DNA of 64,000 nt. Source: Acinetobacter sp. C32I. Lineage in GTDB: Bacteria; Pseudomonadota; Gammaproteobacteria; Pseudomonadales; Moraxellaceae. This document shows, piece after piece, positions 36,661 through 45,187 of this stretch; the first letter of the stretch is position 1; each line of letters starts with the position of its first letter. The notes beneath the pieces were generated by a model. That model was not told the origin of the DNA, made no database searches, and worked only from the letters and a program-made list of their open reading frames with translations. The DNA is taken from positions 4,092,001 to 4,156,000 of the forward strand of contig NZ_CP098480.1 in the NCBI RefSeq assembly GCF_023702715.1, written 5' to 3'. The position numbers and the translations under genes were made by a program.

Positions 36661-36756
36661 GTGTCTGCACTAGATTCTAAAAAGCACCGAGTCAAACGAC
36701 CGCAAGTCACCAGACTTATTTCTTTTACCCATATCAGAGATGGTAATTCGATATGA
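36661..36756 (+). CDS. Possible 31-aa leader peptide coupled to dat
   Basis: GTG at 36661 opens a 31-codon frame ending in TGA at 36754-36756, which overlaps the dat ATG (36753) as ATGA, the geometry of translational coupling. The peptide begins [18 protein letters not shown] and is rich in Lys, Arg and His. GAAAGA lies about 10 nt upstream of the GTG. The dat start has only a weak SD of its own. It could be a regulatory upstream ORF for polyamine synthesis, or a chance frame; conservation would decide. Confidence 0.4.
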   Translation: MSALDSKKHRVKRPQVTRLISFTHIRDGNSI

Positions 36757-38123
36757 GCGTTACTTCCGTAAATCCTGCCGCTAATGCAACTAACGAATAT
36801 TATCTGACTCGCCAAAGTCAGATGGAATCGAATGTTCGTAGTTATCCACGTAAATTACCGTTAGCGATAGCAAAAGCACAAGGCTGTTGGGTTACTGATG
36901 TTGAAGGTACAGAGTACCTTGATTGTTTAGCTGGGGCAGGAACATTGGCTTTGGGCCATAATCATCCTGCGGTGATTCAAAGTATTCAAGACACATTGGC
37001 AAGCGGTTTGCCATTGCATACTTTAGACTTAACGACTCCTTTAAAAGATGCGTTTACTGAAGCGCTTTTGGCTTATTTGCCAGGCGGTCAAGAAGAATAT
37101 TGCCTACAATTCTGTGGTCCATCTGGTGCAGATGGTACAGAAGCAGCGATTAAATTAGCGAAAACTTATACGGGTCGTAGCACAGTGATTAGTTTCTCTG
37201 GTGGCTACCATGGTATGACGCACGGCGCGCTTGCAATGACAGGTAACCTGTCAGCGAAGAATGCGGTGAATGGCTTAATGCCAGGCGTGCAATTTATGCC
37301 ATACCCACATGAATATCGTTGCCCACTTGGTTTAGGTGGGGAAGCAGGTGTTGACGCTTTAACGTACTTCTTTGAAAACTTCATTGAAGATGTTGAAAGT
37401 GGTGTAACCAAGCCTGCAGCTGTGATCCTTGAAGCGATTCAAGGTGAAGGTGGTGTTGTTACTGCGCCAGTAAAATGGTTGCAAAAAATCCGTGAAGTGA
37501 CTGAAAAGCACAATATCGTTTTAATCTTGGACGAAGTTCAAGCTGGTTTTGCACGTTCAGGTAAAATGTTTGCCTTTGAACATGCAGGAATCGAGCCTGA
37601 TGTTGTGGTGATGTCTAAAGCGGTAGGTGGTAGCTTACCACTTGCAGTATTGGGTATTAAACGTAAGTTTGATGCTTGGCAGCCTGCGGGTCACACGGGT
37701 ACTTTCCGTGGTAACCAACTTGCGATGGGTACAGGTTTGGCATCACTTCAAGTGATCAAAGAACAAAACCTTGCTCAAAATGCGCAAGAGCGTGGTGATT
37801 TCTTACAAGCAGAGTTCAAGAAACTTGCTCAAGAATTCCCATGTATTGGTAACGTACGTGGTCGTGGTTTGATGATCGGTGTTGAGATCGTTGACGAGCG
37901 TAAACCTGCGGATCATATGGGCTCATTACCTGCTGATGCACAATTGGCTGCTGCAATTCAGACTGCTTGTTTCAACAATAAATTATTGCTTGAAAAAGGC
38001 GGCCGTAACGGTACTGTCATCCGTTTACTTTGCCCATTGATTATCAATCAAGAAGAGTGCGTAGAGGCGGTTGCTCGCTTCAAGAAAGCTGTTGCTGAAG
38101 CATTAAAAGCAGTACGAGGCTAA
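36753..38123 (+). CDS. dat: L-2,4-diaminobutyrate:2-oxoglutarate aminotransferase
   Basis: A 456-aa PLP class III aminotransferase that makes L-2,4-diaminobutyrate from aspartate-semialdehyde using glutamate. Motifs: [60 protein letters not shown] and [15 protein letters not shown] with the Schiff-base lysine, then [12 protein letters not shown]. It lies 3 bp before ddc, the pair that yields 1,3-diaminopropane in Acinetobacter. The start overlaps the candidate leader peptide. The gene is intact and full length. Confidence 0.96.
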   Translation: MSVTSVNPAANATNEYYLTRQSQMESNVRSYPRKLPLAIAKAQGCWVTDVEGTEYLDCLAGAGTLALGHNHPAVIQSIQDTLASGLPLHTLDLTTPLKDAFTEALLAYLPGGQEEYCLQFCGPSGADGTEAAIKLAKTYTGRSTVISFSGGYHGMTHGALAMTGNLSAKNAVNGLMPGVQFMPYPHEYRCPLGLGGEAGVDALTYFFENFIEDVESGVTKPAAVILEAIQGEGGVVTAPVKWLQKIREVTEKHNIVLILDEVQAGFARSGKMFAFEHAGIEPDVVVMSKAVGGSLPLAVLGIKRKFDAWQPAGHTGTFRGNQLAMGTGLASLQVIKEQNLAQNAQERGDFLQAEFKKLAQEFPCIGNVRGRGLMIGVEIVDERKPADHMGSLPADAQLAAAIQTACFNNKLLLEKGGRNGTVIRLLCPLIINQEECVEAVARFKKAVAEALKAVRG

Positions 38124-38126
38124 TTC

Positions 38127-39659
38127 ATGGTTGATTTTGCAGAACATCGTAAAGCGTTACTCTGCAATGATGCTCAATCTATTGCTGACTATCAGTCAGC
38201 AATGGGCGAGGCGGTAACTGCCGTTTCAGCATGGTTGCAAAATGATAAAATGTACACTGGCGGTAGCATTAAAGATTTGCGTGAAGCAATCTCTTTTGCT
38301 CCTTCAAAACAAGGTTTAGGTGTACAGCAATCATTACAACGTATGGTTGAGCTTTTCCTCAACAAAAGCTTAAAAGTACATCACCCACATTCACTTGCAC
38401 ACTTACACTGCCCAACCATGGTGATGAGCCAGATTGCGGAAGTGTTGATCAATGCAACCAACCAATCGATGGACTCATGGGATCAAAGCCCAGCGGGTTC
38501 TTTGATGGAAGTTCAACTCATTGATTGGCTTCGCCAAAAAGTGGGCTATGGTGCAGGTCAAGCAGGTGTGTTCACCTCTGGTGGTACACAGTCAAACTTG
38601 ATGGGTGTATTGCTGGCACGTGACTGGTGCATCTCGAAAAACTGGAAAGACGAAAATGGTAAGCCATGGTCGGTTCAGCGTGATGGTATTCCAGCAGAAG
38701 CAATGAAAAACGTCAAAGTCATCTGTTCTGAAAATGCACATTTCTCTGTGCAAAAGAACATGGCTATGATGGGTATGGGCTTCCAGTCTGTTGTCACTGT
38801 TCCTGTGAATGAAAATGCACAGATGGATGTTGATGCACTGGAAAAAACCATGGCGCATCTTCAGTCTGAAGGCAAAATCGTGGCCTGCGTTGTTGCAACA
38901 GCGGGTACGACAGATGCTGGTGCGATTGATCCACTCAAGAAAATCCGTGAAATTACCACCAAATATGGTTCATGGATGCATATCGATGCAGCTTGGGGTG
39001 GTGCACTGATTCTTTCAAATGACCATCGTGCAATGCTAGATGGGATTGAATTATCAGACTCAATCACGCTTGATTTCCATAAGCATTATTTCCAAAGCAT
39101 TAGTTGTGGCGCTTTCTTATTGAAAGACGAAGCAAACTATCGCTTTATGCATTACGAAGCAGAATATTTAAACTCTGCTTATGATGAAGAACATGGTGTA
39201 CCTAACCTTGTGTCTAAATCATTACAAACGACTCGTCGTTTTGATGCATTGAAATTATGGATGACGGTTGAAGCATTAGGCGAAGAGCTTTATGGTTCAA
39301 TGATTGATCATGGTGTGAAATTAACACGTGAAGTTGCAGATTATATTAAAGCAACAGCGGGCCTTGAATTGTTGGTTGAACCACAATTCGCTTCAGTCCT
39401 GTTCCGTGTCGTACCAGAAGCTTATCCTGCTGAATTTATCGATAGCTTAAACCAAAACGTGGCAGATGAATTATTTGCCCGTGGCGAAGCGAATATTGGT
39501 GTCACCAAAGTAGGTAATGTTCAATCATTGAAGATGACCACTTTAAGCCCAGTTGCAACGCTTGAAAACGTTCAAAACTTGCTAGCACTTGTGTTGGCAG
39601 AAGCTGATCGTATTAAAGATGCAATTGCTGCAGGAACTTATGTTCCAGCGATTGATTAA
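38127..39659 (+). CDS. ddc: L-2,4-diaminobutyrate decarboxylase
   Basis: A 510-aa group II PLP decarboxylase converting 2,4-diaminobutyrate to 1,3-diaminopropane. Motifs: [68 protein letters not shown] and [13 protein letters not shown] with the cofactor lysine after the conserved His. It follows dat by 3 bp and shares its transcript. The product is a surface-motility and polyamine metabolite in Acinetobacter. Terminator at 39684-39718. Confidence 0.96.
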   Translation: MVDFAEHRKALLCNDAQSIADYQSAMGEAVTAVSAWLQNDKMYTGGSIKDLREAISFAPSKQGLGVQQSLQRMVELFLNKSLKVHHPHSLAHLHCPTMVMSQIAEVLINATNQSMDSWDQSPAGSLMEVQLIDWLRQKVGYGAGQAGVFTSGGTQSNLMGVLLARDWCISKNWKDENGKPWSVQRDGIPAEAMKNVKVICSENAHFSVQKNMAMMGMGFQSVVTVPVNENAQMDVDALEKTMAHLQSEGKIVACVVATAGTTDAGAIDPLKKIREITTKYGSWMHIDAAWGGALILSNDHRAMLDGIELSDSITLDFHKHYFQSISCGAFLLKDEANYRFMHYEAEYLNSAYDEEHGVPNLVSKSLQTTRRFDALKLWMTVEALGEELYGSMIDHGVKLTREVADYIKATAGLELLVEPQFASVLFRVVPEAYPAEFIDSLNQNVADELFARGEANIGVTKVGNVQSLKMTTLSPVATLENVQNLLALVLAEADRIKDAIAAGTYVPAID

Positions 39660-39683
39660 TTTCAATCTGGCACATCCATCAAA

Positions 39684-39718
39684 ATAAAAAAGAGGTCTGA
39701 ATAGACCTCTTTTTTATT
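39684..39718. terminator. Bidirectional terminator ddc/Rieske gene
   Basis: AAAAAAGAGGTCT-GAAT-AGACCTCTTTTTT: perfect 13-bp stem between convergent genes. Confidence 0.92.
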
Positions 39719-39744
39719 GCATCTTGGAACTGAATATAAATCAG

Positions 39745-40800
39745 CTAGGCTGCAAAAATAGGATTGAATCCCATTTTCCTTAAAAGTCGACGATACATAC
39801 TTGAGCTACGGTCTGCTGGAAAATGCGCTTCCATCGATAAATCCAGGGGGAGATATTCAGGTTTTTGGGTTTCGACAATCAGTCGATCTTCTTCAAAAAT
39901 CTGTAAATTGAATGCATAGGCATCCTCAACAGGTAAATCTTTATCATAATTACGGCAGATAGGTGCAAACAGGCGAGTTTGTCGCGCGCTTACAGGAGAG
40001 GCGGCATTCATGATCACCTGTTTGCTTTGATTCGGAAAATGAATGGTCAGTGTTGCAGTAAAAGGCAGGCTGATTTCAAAATGTCTGAGCCAATTAAAAT
40101 TGTCTTCCCCACGTTGTGCTGTCCCGATCGGATAGCGTCCGACACTGCTGATATAATCTGCAGTGAAGCCATAACTGGTTTCTGTGGTGCTATAGTCGGG
40201 AACTTCAACATCATCAGGGTCGCCAAAAGTATCAGGATGTACCCACGCAAAATGCGCGACATCAATAAATCCTTCCAGTTGCCGACCGGCAAAACAATTT
40301 AAGTCTACAAAAGGGCATAGCAGTTGCTGGTAGTCTGCATCATCCCAGTAGGGCATGTCAGGAATAACAGGTTTATCATCTTGGCGAGCCGCTAAGCAAC
40401 ACCAGATCAGTCCATACTTTTCAGTGGCAGCATAGGTTTTCAAATGAAAGCGCTCCGAGATTTTATGCTGCGGATGTGCTGGAATACGGTTGCATTTGCC
40501 CGCATGTCCAAAGCGTAATCCGTGATAGCGACAGACAATACCTTGCCCGTCATGACGGCCCAAGCTAAGGGGAACTCCACGATGTGGGCAAACATCTTTT
40601 GCAACAATCAGTTCATCTCCCATTTTGTAAATAACCAATGGCATATCCAGCAACATGGCTGCTGTTGGTTGCTCTGAAATATCACGGGCGAGGGCAATCG
40701 GATACCAGTGCTGAGCAAGTAGCTGCCAATCATGCTCTGAAAAGGTCATGTGTACAGGTAAATCCGTATGCTTAAACGTTGTAATCACTTTGCTGTTCAT
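39745..40800 (-). CDS. Rieske non-haem iron oxygenase, large subunit type
   Basis: A 351-aa ring-hydroxylating-type oxygenase. The Rieske [2Fe-2S] ligands are Cys71, His73 (DVCPHRGVP), Cys90 and His93 (VCRYHGLRF). The mononuclear iron site reads LEGFIDVAHFAWVHPDTFG with Asp180, His183 and His188 in the D-x2-H-x4-H pattern. It resembles single-component O-demethylase/dioxygenase alpha subunits (VanA-like size), but the substrate is unknown and no reductase is adjacent. ATG at 40800 has AAGATAAGAAG upstream; the frame extends to a TTG at 40863. It is divergent from the aldehyde dehydrogenase gene. Confidence 0.87.
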   Translation of the reverse strand: MNSKVITTFKHTDLPVHMTFSEHDWQLLAQHWYPIALARDISEQPTAAMLLDMPLVIYKMGDELIVAKDVCPHRGVPLSLGRHDGQGIVCRYHGLRFGHAGKCNRIPAHPQHKISERFHLKTYAATEKYGLIWCCLAARQDDKPVIPDMPYWDDADYQQLLCPFVDLNCFAGRQLEGFIDVAHFAWVHPDTFGDPDDVEVPDYSTTETSYGFTADYISSVGRYPIGTAQRGEDNFNWLRHFEISLPFTATLTIHFPNQSKQVIMNAASPVSARQTRLFAPICRNYDKDLPVEDAYAFNLQIFEEDRLIVETQKPEYLPLDLSMEAHFPADRSSSMYRRLLRKMGFNPIFAA

Positions 40801-41013
40801 CTTCTTATCTTCTGGCTCATTGGTATTGAATATAGCGAAGCCAGCTGTTCTAAGAAATTTCAATTAATTGAATGAAGTGTCGTAATTTTTAGAACACAGA
40901 AGTTGAGATGAAATTACATAAAGGTATGCATTTGGCCTGCTGTTTAGTTGCATTCTGTCCAGCATCTCTACGATGGTTTTTTATGATGACAAGGTAGAAA
41001 ATTGTCACTGTTC

Positions 41014-41076
41014 TGCACAAACTGTGCATCTTTAATCTAAATCAGAAATAATTATGCATAAACTGTGATGCACAAA
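41014..41076. promoter_or_regulatory. Candidate operators in the Rieske/aldehyde dehydrogenase promoter region
   Basis: TGCACA-AAC-TGTGCA (41014-41028) is a perfect dyad. TGCAYAAACTGTG recurs at 41014 and 41055, 41 bp apart. TTATGCATAA (41052-41061) and ATGCACAAA (41068-41076) add related half-sites. Binding by the nearby Lrp-type regulator is inferred, not shown. The rest of the 403-bp gap holds no gene. Confidence 0.55.
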
Positions 41077-41203
41077 TTCCATATTGTAGTGAGAGATGCT
41101 CAATATTTTGATGGATAGATGTCATCACTTTTGCACTTGAGACCTAGAGCTGAGGTCGGATCAGGCAAAACATCATGATTACAATGAATAGAAGGAACAA
41201 GGC

Positions 41204-42634
41204 ATGCAACACTTAAATATGCAAAACCAATTTAAACTGATTATTAACGGTCAATCTTGTCTCGGTGAAGCCGGCGAACTTGAGATTATCAATCCTGCAA
41301 CAGCTGCTGTTGCAGCAAAGTGTGCACAGGCTTCGATTGCACAGGTGAATCAAGCGATTGAGGCGGCAAAGCAAGCTTTTGGAAGCTGGCAACGCAGTTC
41401 TCATGAGGAGCGAAAAAGCATACTCAATAAGATTGCGGATGGAATTGAACAACATGCCGAAACTCTGGCTGAGTTGATTGTAGTTGAGCAAGGCAAACCC
41501 TTGGCATTGGCACAAATGGAAGTGCAGGGTGCGATTGGCTGGACACGTTATACTGCAAGTTTAGAAATGCCAGTTGATATTATTGAAGACAGTGAACAGA
41601 AACGAATTGAACGTCATTATCAGCCCTTAGGTGTGGTGGCTTCGATTACGCCGTGGAATTGGCCGTTGATGATTGCGGTGTGGCATATCATGCCTGCCTT
41701 ACGTACGGGCAATGTGGTGATTAATAAACCATCTGAATTTACCCCCTTAGCGACGTTAAAACTCTGTGAAATTATTCAACAAGAAGTGCCTGCGGGTGTG
41801 ATTTCAATCTTGCTGGGTAAAGGCGACGTCGGTGAGGCGTTATCGACTCACCCTGATATCGCCAAGGTGGTTTTTACAGGCTCAACCAAGACGGGTCAGC
41901 ACATTATGTCAGGTGCGGTAAAAACCTTAAAGCATCTGACCCTAGAGCTGGGTGGCAATGATGCGGGGATTGTTTTACCTGATGCCGATCTTGATCAAAT
42001 AGCCAAGCGAATTTTTAACGTGGCATTTTTAAATGCTGGGCAGACCTGTGCTGCGTTAAAACGTTTGTATGTGCACGAAAGCCAATATGACGCGCTAGCA
42101 CAAAAACTGGCTGATATTGCCAATGCTCAGAATGTTGGAGATGGCATGGCGACAGAGACCACATTTGGTCCTGTGCAAAATCAGCTGCAATATCAAAAAG
42201 TAAAAGCCTTAATTGCCGATGCGCTTGCGCAAGGTGCCAAGGCGCTGTCAGGTGATCAGACGATACCTGAGCAAGGCTATTTTATTGCGCCAACGATTTT
42301 AACTGAACTGGATGAAAGCTGCCGAGTGGTACAAGAGGAGCAGTTTGGCCCCGTGTTACCGATTCTAAAATATCGTGATATTGATGATGCAATTGCTCGA
42401 GCCAATGCCAGTGAGTTTGGATTAGGTGGATCAATCTGGTCTTCTGATTTAAAAGCTGCACAGTTCTACGCTTCACAACTACAATGCGGTACAGCATGGG
42501 TGAATACCCATGCTGAGATTGTTCCACATGCGCCGTTTGGTGGTTGGAAAATGTCGGGTGTGGGTGCTGAGTTTGGCATGGAGGGTTTGCTGGAAAATAC
42601 AGTAGGACAAACTGTGCATATCAATAAAATCTAA
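41204..42634 (+). CDS. NAD(P)+-dependent aldehyde dehydrogenase
   Basis: A 476-aa ALDH superfamily enzyme oxidising an aldehyde to its acid. Asn151 (TPWNWP), Glu248 (LELGGND) and Cys282 (NAGQTCAALKR) form the active site; FTGSTKTGQ near residue 224 is the NAD-binding loop. AAGGA lies 8 nt before the ATG; a second ATG five codons later is possible. By context beside ipdC, it may oxidise indole- or phenylacetaldehyde. It could equally be an aminoaldehyde enzyme linked to dat-ddc. Terminator at 42649-42677. Confidence 0.92.
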   Translation: MQHLNMQNQFKLIINGQSCLGEAGELEIINPATAAVAAKCAQASIAQVNQAIEAAKQAFGSWQRSSHEERKSILNKIADGIEQHAETLAELIVVEQGKPLALAQMEVQGAIGWTRYTASLEMPVDIIEDSEQKRIERHYQPLGVVASITPWNWPLMIAVWHIMPALRTGNVVINKPSEFTPLATLKLCEIIQQEVPAGVISILLGKGDVGEALSTHPDIAKVVFTGSTKTGQHIMSGAVKTLKHLTLELGGNDAGIVLPDADLDQIAKRIFNVAFLNAGQTCAALKRLYVHESQYDALAQKLADIANAQNVGDGMATETTFGPVQNQLQYQKVKALIADALAQGAKALSGDQTIPEQGYFIAPTILTELDESCRVVQEEQFGPVLPILKYRDIDDAIARANASEFGLGGSIWSSDLKAAQFYASQLQCGTAWVNTHAEIVPHAPFGGWKMSGVGAEFGMEGLLENTVGQTVHINKI

Positions 42635-42648
42635 ACCTTCATATTTTT

Positions 42649-42677
42649 AAGGCGGATCTAATATCCGCCTTTTTGTT
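42649..42677. terminator. Terminator between aldehyde dehydrogenase and lrp-like genes
   Basis: AAGGCGGAT-CTAAT-ATCCGCCTT plus T tract; the A-rich upstream side could serve the convergent gene. Confidence 0.9.
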
Positions 42678-42706
42678 TTTATGCATGGTGCTGCTTAAAA
42701 CTAGGT

Positions 42707-43192
42707 TTATGTGGCTGGATGGTAGCTGTGGCCCTTAGATTTGCTGAGAAAGTGATTCTGTTCTTTGATTTTTTTTAACACAATGTAAGATTTGATATGG
42801 CCAATAAAACCATAAGACAGTAGTCGCTCTGTCACGAATTGGGACAACTGTTCCAGATTTTCTGCGACGACTTTTAAAATAAAATCAGCATCACCGCTAA
42901 TTGAAAAAGCATCTTGAATATTGTCCTCAGCTTCAATTAAGTCTTGAAAGGCCTGTTGTGACTTGGCCTCGTGAATACGTAAGTTAATGTGGATCATCGC
43001 GGTAACCTCCAAGCCTAAAGCTTGTTGGTGGATGCGGGCGGCATAACCTAAGATCACGCCTTTTTGCTCCAGTAACTGTCGTCTTCTGGAACATTGTGAA
43101 GCGGATAAACCGATTAAATCTCCAACTTCCTGATTGGTGAGCCGTCCATTCTTTTGTAGGGCCTGAATGATTTGCCAGTCGAACTTATCCAT
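42707..43192 (-). CDS. Lrp/AsnC family transcriptional regulator
   Basis: A 161-aa regulator. The N-terminal winged helix (LTNQEVGDLIGLSASQCSRR, residues about 19-38) is followed by a RAM/ACT-like ligand domain (VTAMIHINLR; AFSISGDADFILKVVAENLE), the standard Lrp layout for sensing amino acids. ATG at 43192 has AAAAGGA about 10 nt upstream; the frame is open nine codons further. Divergent from ipdC over 135 bp and probably its regulator. A BkdR- or aromatic-responsive role is inferred from the neighbours. Confidence 0.92.
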   Translation of the reverse strand: MDKFDWQIIQALQKNGRLTNQEVGDLIGLSASQCSRRRQLLEQKGVILGYAARIHQQALGLEVTAMIHINLRIHEAKSQQAFQDLIEAEDNIQDAFSISGDADFILKVVAENLEQLSQFVTERLLSYGFIGHIKSYIVLKKIKEQNHFLSKSKGHSYHPAT

Positions 43193-43327
43193 TGCATAAA
43201 ATCCTTTTATGATACACAAATATTGTATTTTTATTAAAATGCGTTTTTATTATGCACGAAATTTAACAGGTAGATGAAATATTATTTTTCTATGGAATAA
43301 AAAATTGACTTGAAAGGATGTAGAGCA

Positions 43328-45049
43328 ATGTTCATAGAAATCGGTGATTTTTTAAATATTCGTCTAAAACAAATGGGTATCCAACACCTGTTTGGTGTAC
43401 CTGGTGATTTTAACCTTTCTTATCTCGAACAAGTTGAGGCAGATGCCCAACTCGAATTTATTGGTAATTGTAATGAATTAAATGCGGCTTATGCTGCTGA
43501 CGGTTATGCACGGATCAACGGCTTTGCTGCTTTGACAACGACCTATGGGGTTGGTGATTTAAGTGCGATTAATGGTATTGCAGGTGCTTATGCTGAGAAT
43601 GTGCCAGTGGTGCATATTTCAGGGATTCCGCCTTTACATGTGGTTCAGAAAGGCACTCTGGTTCATCACACGCTGGTGGATGGTAACTACGACAACATCA
43701 TGAACTGCATGAAAGAGTTCACTGTTGCACAGACCCGTCTAACCCCAGCCAATGCCGCCTCTGAAATTGACCGTGTGTTACGTCAATGTTTCCTTGAACG
43801 TCGACCTGTACATATCCAGTTGGCATCGGATATTACTCACGTCAAAATTGAAGTGACAGATCGTTCACTCGATTTATCTTATCCAAGGGTTGAGCCAGAG
43901 CTGTTACAAAGTGCAGTCACCAAACTGTGTGAGGTGATTGCACAAGCCAAGCGACCAGCGCTGCTGATTGATAATGAAGCCTCTGTTTTTGGGATTACCT
44001 CACTACTGGATGATTTATCCAAAAAATGTTCGATTCCTTTTGCCAGTATGCTGACCGCTAAAAATATTATGGATGAGGGTTCACCGCGTTATGTGGGAAC
44101 CTATGTTGGTGGCGCAAGCCAAGCGCATGTGCGTCAGACCATTGAGCAGTCTGATTGCTTGATGGGCATCGGGGTGCGTTTTACTGATGTCGGAACTGGA
44201 GTGTTTACCCATCAAATTGCCACTGAAAATTACATTGAAATCAAACCTTATGGTTTGACGATTTTTGGACAGGATTTCCCTGGCATTGAAATTGGACAAT
44301 TTCTGGTGGAGCTGAATAAGAAGGTTGCACCACGGAAGTTAAGCCAGCCGATGTTGGAGCAGCAAGCACAACAGACACTTGAGGTGCCTGAACAGCAAAA
44401 GCTTAGTCAGGATGTCTTGTGGTGTTATATTGCGGGCTTTCTTAAAGATGATGATGTGATTATCGGTGAAGTCGGGACTTCTAACTCAGCCTTGGCAGGG
44501 CTCAAGCTACCAGCAACCGCGAAATATATTGCTCAACCATTGTGGGGTTCGATTGGTTATACCTTGCCTGCTTTATTAGGTAGTTTGTTGGCTGCACCAG
44601 AACGCCGCCAAATCCTGTTTATTGGTGATGGTTCATTTCAGCTCACCGTACAGGAACTTTCAACCATTATCCGTCAAGGCCTGAAGCCGATTATTTTCTT
44701 ACTCAATAATGGTGGCTATACCATTGAGCGTTTAATCATGGGCGAGAACGCGGCCTATAACGATGTTCAGGACTGGAAATATAGCGAGATTCCAAATGTC
44801 TTCAATGGTACGAAAGCCTATAAAAGTTGTGTGGTAGAAACCGCAGGTCAACTTAAACAAACCTTGGGTGGTATCGACCAGTTCGATGGTCTGACCTTTA
44901 TCGAATTAAAACTCCCAGCTATGGATGCTCCATCCAGTTTGAAAAAATTTGCGTCAGTGATTGCACGCTTTGATTACGGCGATCGAGGCTATGAAATCTT
45001 AAAACAGCGTTCCCAAGCATTACCCAGTAAAAAAGCAATTTCCTTCTGA
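43328..45049 (+). CDS. ipdC: Thiamine diphosphate-dependent indolepyruvate/phenylpyruvate decarboxylase
   Basis: A 573-aa 2-oxo acid decarboxylase. The N-terminal GVPGDFNLSYLEQVE motif, the cofactor-activating Glu50 (NCNELNAAYAADGY) and catalytic His113-His114 (LVHHTLVDG) are those of pyruvate/indolepyruvate decarboxylases. The ThDP motif GDGSFQ ends in NNGGYTIE. It makes aryl acetaldehydes from phenylpyruvate or indolepyruvate. ATG at 43328 has AAAGGA upstream; a TTG at 43310 was rejected. The Lrp gene is divergent, the permease follows. Its stop codon lies inside a 28-bp palindrome. Confidence 0.93.
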   Translation: MFIEIGDFLNIRLKQMGIQHLFGVPGDFNLSYLEQVEADAQLEFIGNCNELNAAYAADGYARINGFAALTTTYGVGDLSAINGIAGAYAENVPVVHISGIPPLHVVQKGTLVHHTLVDGNYDNIMNCMKEFTVAQTRLTPANAASEIDRVLRQCFLERRPVHIQLASDITHVKIEVTDRSLDLSYPRVEPELLQSAVTKLCEVIAQAKRPALLIDNEASVFGITSLLDDLSKKCSIPFASMLTAKNIMDEGSPRYVGTYVGGASQAHVRQTIEQSDCLMGIGVRFTDVGTGVFTHQIATENYIEIKPYGLTIFGQDFPGIEIGQFLVELNKKVAPRKLSQPMLEQQAQQTLEVPEQQKLSQDVLWCYIAGFLKDDDVIIGEVGTSNSALAGLKLPATAKYIAQPLWGSIGYTLPALLGSLLAAPERRQILFIGDGSFQLTVQELSTIIRQGLKPIIFLLNNGGYTIERLIMGENAAYNDVQDWKYSEIPNVFNGTKAYKSCVVETAGQLKQTLGGIDQFDGLTFIELKLPAMDAPSSLKKFASVIARFDYGDRGYEILKQRSQALPSKKAISF

Positions 45050-45063
45050 TCAGAAGGAAATTG
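45036..45063. repeat. Perfect 28-bp palindrome over the ipdC stop codon
   Basis: Arms CAATTTCCTTCTGA and TCAGAAGGAAATTG abut with no spacer; the ipdC TGA is at 45047-45049. No T tract follows, so it is not a canonical terminator. Confidence 0.85.
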
Positions 45064-45103
45064 GAAAATCTTCAAATTTATAAATTGATAAGAGAGCGAA
45101 TCA

Positions 45104-45133
45104 GATTCGGAGCTTCATGCTGAGCTTCGAATC
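45104..45133 (+). promoter_or_regulatory. Stem-loop in the ipdC-permease spacer
   Basis: GATTCGGAGCT and AGCTTCGAATC pair (one G-U) around an 8-nt loop. It lies 55 bp before the permease start, without a T tract. Confidence 0.6.
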
Positions 45134-45187
45134 ATGCGCTGTATAAAAAGGTGTACAGGATGTGACACACACATTGGAGATAACGTG

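Noticed and set aside
42607-42620. ACAAACTGTGCAT at the 3' end of the aldehyde dehydrogenase gene, like the upstream operator half-site
   Set aside because: It is within codons near the stop and has no partner half-site; probably coincidence.
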